A stretch of DNA of 64,000 bases, taken from the NCBI GenBank assembly GCA_045129695.1, contig JBGVJZ010000006.1, forward strand, positions 33,586 to 97,585. The letters run 5' to 3'. Shown here piece after piece: positions 43,089-51,499 of this stretch (the first letter of the stretch is position 1; every line of letters begins with the position of its first letter). The translations under genes were made by a program, and so were the position numbers. The notes beneath the pieces were generated by a model. That model did no database searches. It saw only the letters and a list, made by a program, of their open reading frames with translations, and was not told where the DNA came from. The DNA is from Eshraghiella sp045129695. GTDB taxonomy: Bacteria > Bacillota > Clostridia > Lachnospirales > Lachnospiraceae.

Positions 43089-44264
43089 ATGTCTATACAA
43101 TTATACAGATTAATGGAAAAAGTAAGAAATTATGAAATAAAACTGATTGCAGGAGCTGACGGTGAAGATGCATACGTCAGCTGGGTTCATATTGTTGAAA
43201 ATGAAGAAGCCGCAGGATTTCTTGATGGTGGCGAAATTGCATTTATTACAGGTATCGGTATCAGAAAGGATGAAAAACTAATCAGTTTAATAGAATATAT
43301 CCATAATAAAAAAGCTGCTGCCATCATTATTAATCTCGGACCTTATATCGCCGAAATTCCTTCGGAGGTTACAGAATACTGTAACCAAAACAGCTTTCCA
43401 CTTTATACGGTGCCATGGAAAATGCATTTAGCAGAAATAATCAGGGTAATGTCATATACAATAAGTAAGGATGATCAGCGCAGTCTGTCAATAGCAGCAG
43501 CATTCAAGAATGCCATCTTATTTCCAAAAGAAGAAGAACTCTATCTCGTATCGCTTTCACAATATGGTTTTGAGCCAAACTGGACATATTCCGCCTGTGC
43601 AATTAATGTATTAAGCAATAACAGGGATTTTGTTCCACTAAACAGAATTGAAGAAATATGTAATGCCTTATTAAGCTATCTCAATCATAATAAACATGAA
43701 AAATTTGCCGTATTTACCAATGACTCAAAATTAGTTCTGATATTTGCGGACCGGAGTGAGGAAACTTACATTGAAATTGTCAACAATATAAAAAAATATC
43801 TTAAGACTTCACTTCGTTCAACTGAACATACAGTCATCGGTATCGGACGCCCGACCAAAAGTATACGTTGTCTGTATAAGAGTTATAAGCAGGCTCTCGC
43901 AATTCAGAAGCTGCATATGAATAACCGAATCGCCTCTGATCTTATCTGTTACACACAAATGGGAATATATAGACTTCTTATCGGAATTGAAGACCCTGAT
44001 ATAATTACTGATTATTACAAAAAAACTATTGAGCCACTGGTAGAATATGATGCCAAAAATAATTCAGATTTATGTACCGTCATAAAATCCTACCTTAATC
44101 ATAACGGAAGTGTTAAGGAAACTGCCGATGAATTATTCGTACATCGTAATACAATCAATTACAAATTAGGTAAAATCGAGGAGATTCTTAATATTGATCT
44201 CCAGACTCTGGAATCTCGGCTTGAGATAAAACTGGGATTTATGTTAATGGACATGCTTAAGTAA
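43089..44264 (+). CDS. PucR/CdaR-family transcriptional regulator
   Basis: This 391-residue protein has an N-terminal PucR-like domain (about 1-125; VSWVHIVENEEAAGFLDGGE, FITGIGI, NSFPLYTVPWKMHLAEI), a middle GGDEF-like region without the motif, and a C-terminal HTH_30 (about 325-390; YLNHNGSVKETADELFVHRN, TINYKLGKIEEILNID). Family members often activate purine, allantoin or diacid catabolism. It is divergent from the aminotransferase operon, and three-half-site elements precede both operons. It is therefore the likely activator of the pyrimidine pathway, sensing a pathway intermediate. The ligand is unknown. Confidence 0.88.
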   Translation: MSIQLYRLMEKVRNYEIKLIAGADGEDAYVSWVHIVENEEAAGFLDGGEIAFITGIGIRKDEKLISLIEYIHNKKAAAIIINLGPYIAEIPSEVTEYCNQNSFPLYTVPWKMHLAEIIRVMSYTISKDDQRSLSIAAAFKNAILFPKEEELYLVSLSQYGFEPNWTYSACAINVLSNNRDFVPLNRIEEICNALLSYLNHNKHEKFAVFTNDSKLVLIFADRSEETYIEIVNNIKKYLKTSLRSTEHTVIGIGRPTKSIRCLYKSYKQALAIQKLHMNNRIASDLICYTQMGIYRLLIGIEDPDIITDYYKKTIEPLVEYDAKNNSDLCTVIKSYLNHNGSVKETADELFVHRNTINYKLGKIEEILNIDLQTLESRLEIKLGFMLMDMLK

Positions 44265-44267
44265 TTT

Positions 44268-44352
44268 TTACTCTACAATTTCCCCGTCGATTATCCCCGT
44301 AAAAACCAATAAGAATGCAATAATTCCGCATAAATATCTGTTTTACCGCCAT
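44268..44352 (-). pseudogene. Frameshifted remnant of an adenylate cyclase N-terminus
   Basis: A 36-nt stretch (44299-44334) is identical to the signal-anchor coding region of the CHASE2 cyclase gene (31293-31328). In the cyclase frame the remnant reads CGIIAFLLVFTG...E then stop. The only ATG with AGGAGG (44352) is in another frame. The remnant is too short to be functional as a cyclase and indicates a local duplication. Confidence 0.6.
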
Positions 44353-44395
44353 TCCTCAACCTCCTGTATTGTTCACAAATACTCTTAATTTAAAA

Positions 44396-44435
44396 ATGGA
44401 CTGTGACAAAATTTGTTTTTTTGCCACAGTCCCAT
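44396..44435 (-). terminator. Terminator of glyA
   Basis: On the minus strand GGGACTGTGGC and GTCACAGTCC form a stem around an A/T-rich loop, followed by ATTTTTAAATT. Confidence 0.75.
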
Positions 44436-44439
44436 ATTC

Positions 44440-45678
44440 CTAGTACAAAGGTCTCTTATCTGTAAGTGCCTTAACAATTTCCATTGCCTGTGCTTTCTTA
44501 GCTTCATCATCTGTAACAGCAAGTGCGATTGCTTCTGCAACCAAATCCATATCTGCTACATCAAAGCCTCTTGTTGTAACGGCTGCAGTTCCAAGACGGA
44601 TACCACTTGTTGTAAATGGCTTCTCAGGGTCATTTGGAATTGCATTCTTGTTACATGTAATATTAACTGTATCAAGAAGCTTCTCTGTTGCCTTGCCTGT
44701 AACGCCCTTGCTTCTTAAGTCAACTAACATTAAGTGGTTGTCTGTACCACCTGATACCAAATCAAAACCTCTGCTTGTAAGACCGGTTGCAAGTGCCTGA
44801 GCATTATCAACAATGTTCTTAGCATATGTTTTAAAGCTTGGGTCAAGAGCCTCTTTAAAGCATACAGCCTTAGCAGCGATAACATGCATTAAAGGACCAC
44901 CCTGAATTCCAGGGAAAATAGCCTTATTAAAGTTATACTTATCAGCAGCCTCCTGATTACAAAGAATCATACCGCCTCTTGGTCCGCGAAGTGTCTTATG
45001 TGTAGTTGTTGTAACGACGTCAGCATAAGGAATTGGGCTCATATGCTGTCCACCTGCAACAAGACCTGCGATGTGTGCCATATCAACCATAAGAACTGCT
45101 CCAACCTCGTCAGCGATTTCACGGAATTTCTTGAAGTCAATTGCTCTTGCGTAAGCACTTGCTCCGGCAAGAATCATTTTAGGCTTGCACTCTTTTGCAA
45201 TTCTTAATACTTCATCATAATCAATGAAGCCTTCATCATTAACACCGTAAGGAACACAGTTGAAATACTTACCTGACATATTAACAGGTGAACCATGTGA
45301 TAAATGTCCGCCATGCGCAAGATTCATTCCCATGTATGTGTCACCCGGCTCTAAAATAGCAAAGAATACTGCCATGTTAGCCTGTGCACCTGAATGTGGC
45401 TGAACATTAACGTAATCACAACCAAAAAGCTCTTTAGCTCTTTCAATTGCAAGGTTTTCTACGATATCCACATACTGGCATCCACCGTAATATCTCTTAG
45501 CAGGATATCCCTCAGCATACTTATTGGTAAGCCAGCTTCCCATTGCTGCCATAACTGACTTGCTTACAAAGTTCTCTGATGCGATTAATTCGATATGGTC
45601 ATTCTGTCTTCCTACCTCTAACTCAATCGCTTTTGCAACCTCAGGGTCAAAGCCCTTAACTTCATCAAATGAATACAT
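44440..45678 (-). CDS. glyA: Serine hydroxymethyltransferase
   Basis: The 412-residue PLP enzyme interconverts Ser and Gly with tetrahydrofolate. Family motifs are LIASENFVSKSVM, GGCQYVDIVE, HSGAQANMAVF, DMAHIAGLVAGG and the PLP-Lys site TTTTHKTLRGPRGG. GGAGG precedes ATG. It sits 24 nt downstream of aspS, so it may be part of that operon or have separate control. Confidence 0.97.
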   Translation of the reverse strand: MYSFDEVKGFDPEVAKAIELEVGRQNDHIELIASENFVSKSVMAAMGSWLTNKYAEGYPAKRYYGGCQYVDIVENLAIERAKELFGCDYVNVQPHSGAQANMAVFFAILEPGDTYMGMNLAHGGHLSHGSPVNMSGKYFNCVPYGVNDEGFIDYDEVLRIAKECKPKMILAGASAYARAIDFKKFREIADEVGAVLMVDMAHIAGLVAGGQHMSPIPYADVVTTTTHKTLRGPRGGMILCNQEAADKYNFNKAIFPGIQGGPLMHVIAAKAVCFKEALDPSFKTYAKNIVDNAQALATGLTSRGFDLVSGGTDNHLMLVDLRSKGVTGKATEKLLDTVNITCNKNAIPNDPEKPFTTSGIRLGTAAVTTRGFDVADMDLVAEAIALAVTDDEAKKAQAMEIVKALTDKRPLY

Positions 45679-45702
45679 AATAAATTATTCCTCCGTGTTA
45701 TT

Positions 45703-47508
45703 TTATTCTTCAGATGATTTCTCATCTGTAATATTTACTTTAATGAAAAGCTCTTCTAACTGCTTATCATCAACTACATCCGGTGCATTAGTCATAAGAC
45801 AGGAAGCATCCTTAATCTTAGGGAATGCAATTACGTCACGAATATTGTCTGTCTTAGCCATTAACATAACAAGACGGTCAAGACCATATGCAAGTCCTGC
45901 ATGAGGAGGCACACCATACTTAAATGCATTAAGAAGGAAACCAAATCTGTCATTAGCCTCTTCACTTGTAAAACCAAGAATGTTAAACATCTTTTCCTGA
46001 ATATCGTTCTGGTAAATTCTTACACTACCGCCACCGATTTCACAACCATTGAGTGTGATATCATAGGCTTTGGATCTAACCTTTTCAGGTGCAGTATCAA
46101 GAAGTTCAATATCCTCTTCCATCATCATTGTAAACGGATGATGCATTGCAAGAAGTCTGTTCTGCTCATCTGACCACTCAAACAATGGGAACTCTGTAAT
46201 CCATAAGAATTTGTATTCGGATGGGTCAAGAAGTCCTAATTCCTCTGCAATCTGAAGTCTTAATGCGCCAAGTACATTCCATACAATCTTATTTCTGTCA
46301 GCAGCAAATAGAAGTAAGTCTCCCGGCTTAGCTTCTAATCTGTCAACGATTGCTGCAAGCTCTTCCTCTGTCATAAATTTAGCAAAAGATGACTTATAAG
46401 TTCCATCCTCGTTAATTGCAAGATAAGCAAGACCTTTTGCACCATAACCCTTTGCAAATTCCACAAGGGCATCAATCTTCTTACGAGGCATTGAACCCTG
46501 TCCATTGGCATTAATCGCTCTTACGCTGCCACCATCACTAATAGCTCCTGTAAATACAGAAAAACCACAATCCTTAACAAGGTCTGAAATATCCTTCAAT
46601 TCCATTCCAAATCTGGTGTCCGGCTTATCAGAACCAAAGCGGTCCATAGCCTCCTGCCATGTCATTCTAGGAATCGGCATAGGTATATCAATATTGAGAA
46701 TATCCTTAAATAATCTCTGTAGAAGTCTTTCATTGACATCCATAACATCTTCCATATCAACAAAAGAAAGCTCCATATCAATCTGTGTAAATTCAGGCTG
46801 TCTGTCAGCTCTCAAATCTTCATCTCTAAAGCATTTTGCAATCTGGAAATATCTGTCATAGCCCGAGCACATTAAAAGCTGTTTAAAAAGCTGCGGTGAC
46901 TGCGGTAAGGCATAGAAGCTTCCCGGATGCACACGGCTTGGTACAAGATAATCTCTTGCTCCCTCAGGAGTACTTTTCTGAAGAATCGGAGTCTCAATTT
47001 CAAGAAATCCCTCTTCTGCAAGAAACTGTCTTGTAAGTGTTGCAATATCACTTCTCATCATAAGAATTTTCTGTAAATCAGGTCTTCTTAAGTCCAGATA
47101 ACGATATTTAAGTCTGATATCCTCCTTGGTCTTAGAATCCTCTTCAATAGGAAACGGAGGTGTCTGAGCCTCTGATAAAATTCTAAGCTCTGTTGCAACA
47201 ACCTCTATCTTACCTGTAAGAAGCTGCTCATTAACCGCACCTGCACGTGAACATACCTCACCAACTACTGCAATAACATACTCACTTCTGAGTGAACCTG
47301 CCTTCTCAAAGCCTTCATTACCAATCTTATCCTCTTCGAAGATAATCTGTAGAATTCCTGAGCGGTCTCTTAAATCTACGAAACAGATTCCTCCTTTATT
47401 ACGATTCTTCTGAACCCAGCCCATAACTGTAACGGTCTGACCGATATTTGCCTCGGACAGTTCAGCACATCTTGCGGTTCTTTTAAGTCCCTTCATTGAT
47501 TCTGCCAT
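45703..47508 (-). CDS. aspS: Aspartyl-tRNA synthetase
   Basis: This 601-residue bacterial-type AspRS has an N-terminal OB fold (MGWVQKNRNKGGICFVDLRD), motif 2-like CFRDEDLRADRQPEFTQIDM, the bacterial GAD insertion (about 290-410) and motif 3 AGLAYGLDRLVMLM. It charges tRNA-Asp. The alternative start ATG 47496 is possible but lacks a better ribosome site. It follows hisS by 25 nt. Confidence 0.97.
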   Translation of the reverse strand: MAESMKGLKRTARCAELSEANIGQTVTVMGWVQKNRNKGGICFVDLRDRSGILQIIFEEDKIGNEGFEKAGSLRSEYVIAVVGEVCSRAGAVNEQLLTGKIEVVATELRILSEAQTPPFPIEEDSKTKEDIRLKYRYLDLRRPDLQKILMMRSDIATLTRQFLAEEGFLEIETPILQKSTPEGARDYLVPSRVHPGSFYALPQSPQLFKQLLMCSGYDRYFQIAKCFRDEDLRADRQPEFTQIDMELSFVDMEDVMDVNERLLQRLFKDILNIDIPMPIPRMTWQEAMDRFGSDKPDTRFGMELKDISDLVKDCGFSVFTGAISDGGSVRAINANGQGSMPRKKIDALVEFAKGYGAKGLAYLAINEDGTYKSSFAKFMTEEELAAIVDRLEAKPGDLLLFAADRNKIVWNVLGALRLQIAEELGLLDPSEYKFLWITEFPLFEWSDEQNRLLAMHHPFTMMMEEDIELLDTAPEKVRSKAYDITLNGCEIGGGSVRIYQNDIQEKMFNILGFTSEEANDRFGFLLNAFKYGVPPHAGLAYGLDRLVMLMAKTDNIRDVIAFPKIKDASCLMTNAPDVVDDKQLEELFIKVNITDEKSSEE

Positions 47509-47533
47509 CTGTAATGCATCCTTTCTATCAAGC

Positions 47534-48793
47534 CTATTTTAATGGATTCTTATAAAAATCCTTAAATTCTGTATAGCCTTCTTTTTCAAGCTGTTCCTTC
47601 TGGAACTTCTTATTCTTATTCATTCTTACCACGAGAACATTCTTGCCCTCTGAACGTAATTTTTGAGCTTCCTTAATAATATCACAAAGCATATCCGACT
47701 GAATACCCTTTTCTATAAGAAATGCAATTTTTTCTCCCTGATTAGGAATTTCAAAATTATTATCAAGAAGAATTGTAACAATTCTCTCAAAACCGATTGA
47801 AAAACCACAGGCAGGTGTATCATTACCGGTAAAACGACCAACCATCTTATCGTATCTTCCGCCACCGCCTACACTGCTGCCGAATTCAGGTACTTCAATT
47901 TCAAAAATAGTTCCGGTGTAATACGACATTCCTCTGACAAGAGTAGGGTCAAATACTACATCAAAATCATATTCCTTAGTACCATTAACACTTTCAATAA
48001 TTTCCTGAAGATTGTCTTTCACGCCTTCTTCAAGATAATCTGAAATCTTGTCCGCTACAAAAGCTAAGCCGTTATCCGCCGTCTGAATGCCTTTAAATAA
48101 CTCAACATATTTGTCTACGCATTCCTGTGGATAACCCTCTTTAACAAGCTCTGCCGAAACACCATCAAGTCCAATCTTGTCCATCTTATCAAGAATAATA
48201 AATACTGTATCCCATTCTTCCTCAGGGAATCCGCTGTAAGCAGCCATTGCCTTAAGAATTCTTCTCTCATTAATCTTAATCTTGAAATTCTTAAAACCTA
48301 TCTTGCCCATTGTAGTGGTGGTTGCAAGAATAAGCTCTATCTCTGCAAGATTGCCCGGTTCACCGAGAATATCAATATCACACTGATAAAACTGTCTGAA
48401 ACGTCCCTTTTGTGGTCTGTCAGCACGCCATACAGGTCCAATCTGTAATGCCTTAAATGGGGAAGGCAAATCTGACATATTATTGGAATAAAATCTTACA
48501 AGAGGAACCGTTAAGTCATATCTTAATCCTCCGTCAACCAAATCGTTCTCTTCCTTAGCTGCTTCAAGATTAAGTTTCTCTCCTCTTTTCATTATTTTGA
48601 AAATTAATTTCTCATTCTCTCCGCCCTGCTTGCTGGAAAGATTGGCAATATTTTCAACTGCCGGTGTCTCTATAGCCGTAAAACCGAATTTACCATAAGT
48701 CTCCTTAATTAATCCAATCAGATAATCTCTTATCTGCATCTCTCTTGGAAGAATATCCTTCATTCCGGTTGTAGGTTTCTTAATTAAAGCCAT
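47534..48793 (-). CDS. hisS: Histidyl-tRNA synthetase
   Basis: This 419-residue class II enzyme has motif 1 (GMKDILPREM), motif 2 (QIGPVWRADRPQKGRFRQFYQ split at 104-124), the histidine-A signature LVRGMSYYTGTIFE, motif 3 (GFSIGFERIV) and a short anticodon-binding C-terminus. It charges tRNA-His. AAAGGAG precedes ATG. It lies 2 nt after the HD-GYP gene stop, in one transcript with it. Confidence 0.97.
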   Translation of the reverse strand: MALIKKPTTGMKDILPREMQIRDYLIGLIKETYGKFGFTAIETPAVENIANLSSKQGGENEKLIFKIMKRGEKLNLEAAKEENDLVDGGLRYDLTVPLVRFYSNNMSDLPSPFKALQIGPVWRADRPQKGRFRQFYQCDIDILGEPGNLAEIELILATTTTMGKIGFKNFKIKINERRILKAMAAYSGFPEEEWDTVFIILDKMDKIGLDGVSAELVKEGYPQECVDKYVELFKGIQTADNGLAFVADKISDYLEEGVKDNLQEIIESVNGTKEYDFDVVFDPTLVRGMSYYTGTIFEIEVPEFGSSVGGGGRYDKMVGRFTGNDTPACGFSIGFERIVTILLDNNFEIPNQGEKIAFLIEKGIQSDMLCDIIKEAQKLRSEGKNVLVVRMNKNKKFQKEQLEKEGYTEFKDFYKNPLK

Positions 48794-48795
48794 AT

Positions 48796-49425
48796 CTATT
48801 CTCCTTTAAACAAATTTGTTACTTTATCCAAATCAATAATTGACCTGCTGTCCATGATTGAATCAATCATTTCAGGTGTATGTATAACCTTCTGGAAAGC
48901 CAGAAAAACTTCCATATCATAAAAATTAATCTCATCAATCATTATCTGTATTGCCGTATCCATATCGAATGCTTTTCTGTACGGTCTGTCAGAGATAAGT
49001 GCACTAAAAGTATCTGCAACACGAAGAATCCTTGCACCAAAAGGAATATCCTCTCCCTTTAGATTCTCCGGATATCCCGAACCATCATAATTTTCATGAT
49101 GATATAATACGGACTGAAGTATAAATGGTGATAAATCATAATACTGGATTATATCATAGCTCAGCTTGGAATGCATTCTCATATATTTAATGCCCTCCAT
49201 CTGAAAGCTCTCCTCTGCCCGACCATAAAGATATCTGGATAATTGCAGTTTACCAATATCATGCAGAATTCCTGCAATGGCCAGCTCATAACAGATATCC
49301 TCTTCATATCCCAGCTCATGCGCAATAAGATATGTCAGATTACTAACACAAATTCCATGTATTAAATTGTCTTTGGTATCGGCAATAAGAGTTTTCTGAA
49401 ACTCACTTAATTCATTAATTTCCAT
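48796..49425 (-). CDS. HD-GYP domain protein, probable c-di-GMP phosphodiesterase
   Basis: This 209-residue, nearly stand-alone HD-GYP domain has the metal motif GILHDIGKLQLS and the signature YHHENYDGSGYPENLKGEDI with RILRVADTFSAL. HD-GYP enzymes hydrolyse cyclic di-GMP. It has no obvious sensor domain. Its start lies within the last codons of hemZ (11-nt overlap) and it is followed directly by hisS, so it is carried in a housekeeping operon. With the GGDEF gene at 12848-14098 it suggests cyclic di-GMP turnover. Confidence 0.85.
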   Translation of the reverse strand: MEINELSEFQKTLIADTKDNLIHGICVSNLTYLIAHELGYEEDICYELAIAGILHDIGKLQLSRYLYGRAEESFQMEGIKYMRMHSKLSYDIIQYYDLSPFILQSVLYHHENYDGSGYPENLKGEDIPFGARILRVADTFSALISDRPYRKAFDMDTAIQIMIDEINFYDMEVFLAFQKVIHTPEMIDSIMDSRSIIDLDKVTNLFKGE

Positions 49426-50851
49426 GAAAAAAAGTTTTCTTCCTTTCGATCATTTCATCTATTCTGTCTATATAATTTGCAACATCCTTAACATTTTCAA
49501 TTCTCTCAACCCTGTTCTCATCATGGAACACGATTTTAGACTGTGAATTAGCTCCTGCGGCATAAATTGATTGTTTCTCTTCCATTATGAGTATATTATA
49601 TACTCCTGCCTTACCGGACTTTGAATATCCCACATTTTCAAGATTACCTGCCATATTCTTCTGTCTGTACAGATAATACGGTTCATATCCATGTGATATT
49701 GCAAAATCATATGTCATATTCATAATTGCTTCTGTATTCTCTATATGACAATCACTGTATTTATCCTTGAAAATATTGAGTGCGGCAGCTCTCTTTATGG
49801 CAAGTGAATGGACCGTTAAGCTGTCAGGATCCAACCCGGCAACTTCGTCAAGTGTGAATTTAACATCATCACATGTCTCACCCGGAAGCCCGACTATCAA
49901 ATCCATATTAATATTATCAAAACCACATTCCCTTGCAAGAGCATAAGCCCTTCTGATATCTTCAACAGTATGTCTTCTGCCTATAAAATCCAATGTCTTC
50001 TGATTCATCGTCTGAGGATTAACCGATATTCTGTCAACGCCATGCGCCTTAATAACCTTAAGCTTGTCCATGTCAATGCTGTCCGGTCTTCCTGCTTCAA
50101 CAGTGAATTCCAAAACACTCTTCATATCAAAATGCTCCTCAAGAAAATTGAAAAGCTTCTCAAGCTGATACGGCAGTAATGTGGTCGGGGTTCCTCCCCC
50201 GATATATACTGAATCAGGCTTTCTGCCCTTCAAAAGTATGCTCAGATACTTAAGCTCCTTAAACAATGCCTCAAGATATATATCCACTCTGTCCTTCCAC
50301 ATCGAAATCGGATATGAGGTAAAAGAACAATACAGGCAGGTCGTCGGACAGAAAGGAATTCCGATATACAGACTGTATCCGTTCCTGTAATCCAGACGTG
50401 ACAAAAGTGCATGCTCATTATGTGCCACCTGAAGACCAAGCTTTGCCTTGGATTCCTCTACCAGATATTCATTTTTAAAATGCCCCAGAATATAATTATC
50501 ATCATACCCCTGTTCAACAAGTGCCAGAGGTATTTTAACAGGCCTGATACCCGTCAGGGTTCCCCATGGAAGTTCTTTACCGGTAATCGCAGAATAGATG
50601 TGATAAAGCTCACGCTTTAAGAGATTACGAACATTTCCCTGTGAGCAGTCATCAGATACAACATCGATTTCATACTGCTTCTCCTCTGTGGTAATTCTTC
50701 CTCCAATGTGTGCTCCATCAACTTGTATATGTACACACATTCTGCACTCCTCAGGATTATTTATAACTATTTTCTCTCCGGGATAAAAAGCTCCGGTCAT
50801 AACACGAACATCATTTTCGTAATTATGTGTATTGATTGCCATGAAAATCAT
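49415..50851 (-). CDS. hemZ: HemZ, coproporphyrinogen III oxidase-like radical SAM protein
   Basis: This 478-residue protein has an N-terminal HemZ-specific region (about 1-150) and a radical SAM domain with FCPTTCLYCSFTSYP (CxxxCxxC). VYIGGGTPTTL and VGLPGET motifs follow. HemZ/HemN-like proteins act in oxygen-independent porphyrin metabolism or heme handling. Function in this organism is uncertain because other heme genes are not in the window. It lies 11 nt after the MBL-fold gene and overlaps the HD-GYP gene. Confidence 0.88.
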   Translation of the reverse strand: MIFMAINTHNYENDVRVMTGAFYPGEKIVINNPEECRMCVHIQVDGAHIGGRITTEEKQYEIDVVSDDCSQGNVRNLLKRELYHIYSAITGKELPWGTLTGIRPVKIPLALVEQGYDDNYILGHFKNEYLVEESKAKLGLQVAHNEHALLSRLDYRNGYSLYIGIPFCPTTCLYCSFTSYPISMWKDRVDIYLEALFKELKYLSILLKGRKPDSVYIGGGTPTTLLPYQLEKLFNFLEEHFDMKSVLEFTVEAGRPDSIDMDKLKVIKAHGVDRISVNPQTMNQKTLDFIGRRHTVEDIRRAYALARECGFDNINMDLIVGLPGETCDDVKFTLDEVAGLDPDSLTVHSLAIKRAAALNIFKDKYSDCHIENTEAIMNMTYDFAISHGYEPYYLYRQKNMAGNLENVGYSKSGKAGVYNILIMEEKQSIYAAGANSQSKIVFHDENRVERIENVKDVANYIDRIDEMIERKKTFFHGN

Positions 50852-50862
50852 TGTATCTTACC

Positions 50863-51495
50863 TTACCATGAGAAAAAAGGATTATTAACCTTCTCATGTC
50901 CTATGGTTGTTGCTTCCATATGTCCCGGATACACCTTAGTATCCTCAGGAAGTGTAAAAAGCTTATTCTTAATTCCATTCATAAGTGCTGATGAGCTTCC
51001 TCCCGGAAAATCAGTTCTTCCAACTGATTCATGGAATAATGTATCTCCTGAAAATACAAGCTTCTCATCAACAAAATAATAGCACATTCCACCCGGAGTA
51101 TGTCCCGGCACCTCAAACACCTTGATTCTGAAACCGGCAAGTTCTATTTCCTGACCATCTGTCAGATAAATATCCGCATCGCTTGAAAAATTCAATCCCA
51201 TAAATGCTCCCGCAAGATTCATCTGCGGACTGTTAATTACATCCTTCTCATTCACTCCTATATATGCCTGAATATTATATTTGGCCCTTACATCATCAAC
51301 TGCAAGTATATGGTCAAAATGACCGTGAGTAAGAAGAATTGCCACCGGCTTAAAATCATTATCAGCAACAGTATCATATATTCTCTCCGGATTGCCTGCC
51401 GGATCAATAATAATCCCTTCCATTGTGTCGGGATTCCATACACAATATGTGTTGGTATCACACACACCTATAATATTATTTACAATTCTAATCAT
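50863..51495 (-). CDS. MBL-fold hydrolase (glyoxalase II-like)
   Basis: This 210-residue metallo-beta-lactamase-fold hydrolase has LTHGHFDHILAVDD, VFEVPGHTPGGMCYY, VFSGDTLF and VYPGHMEATTIGHE metal-ligand motifs. Such proteins hydrolyse thioesters or other small substrates; the specific one is unknown. It is 4 nt from the rel stop and is part of the rel-MBL-hemZ operon, a common arrangement in Clostridia. Confidence 0.88.
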   Translation of the reverse strand: MIRIVNNIIGVCDTNTYCVWNPDTMEGIIIDPAGNPERIYDTVADNDFKPVAILLTHGHFDHILAVDDVRAKYNIQAYIGVNEKDVINSPQMNLAGAFMGLNFSSDADIYLTDGQEIELAGFRIKVFEVPGHTPGGMCYYFVDEKLVFSGDTLFHESVGRTDFPGGSSSALMNGIKNKLFTLPEDTKVYPGHMEATTIGHEKVNNPFFSW

Positions 51496-51499
51496 CTGA

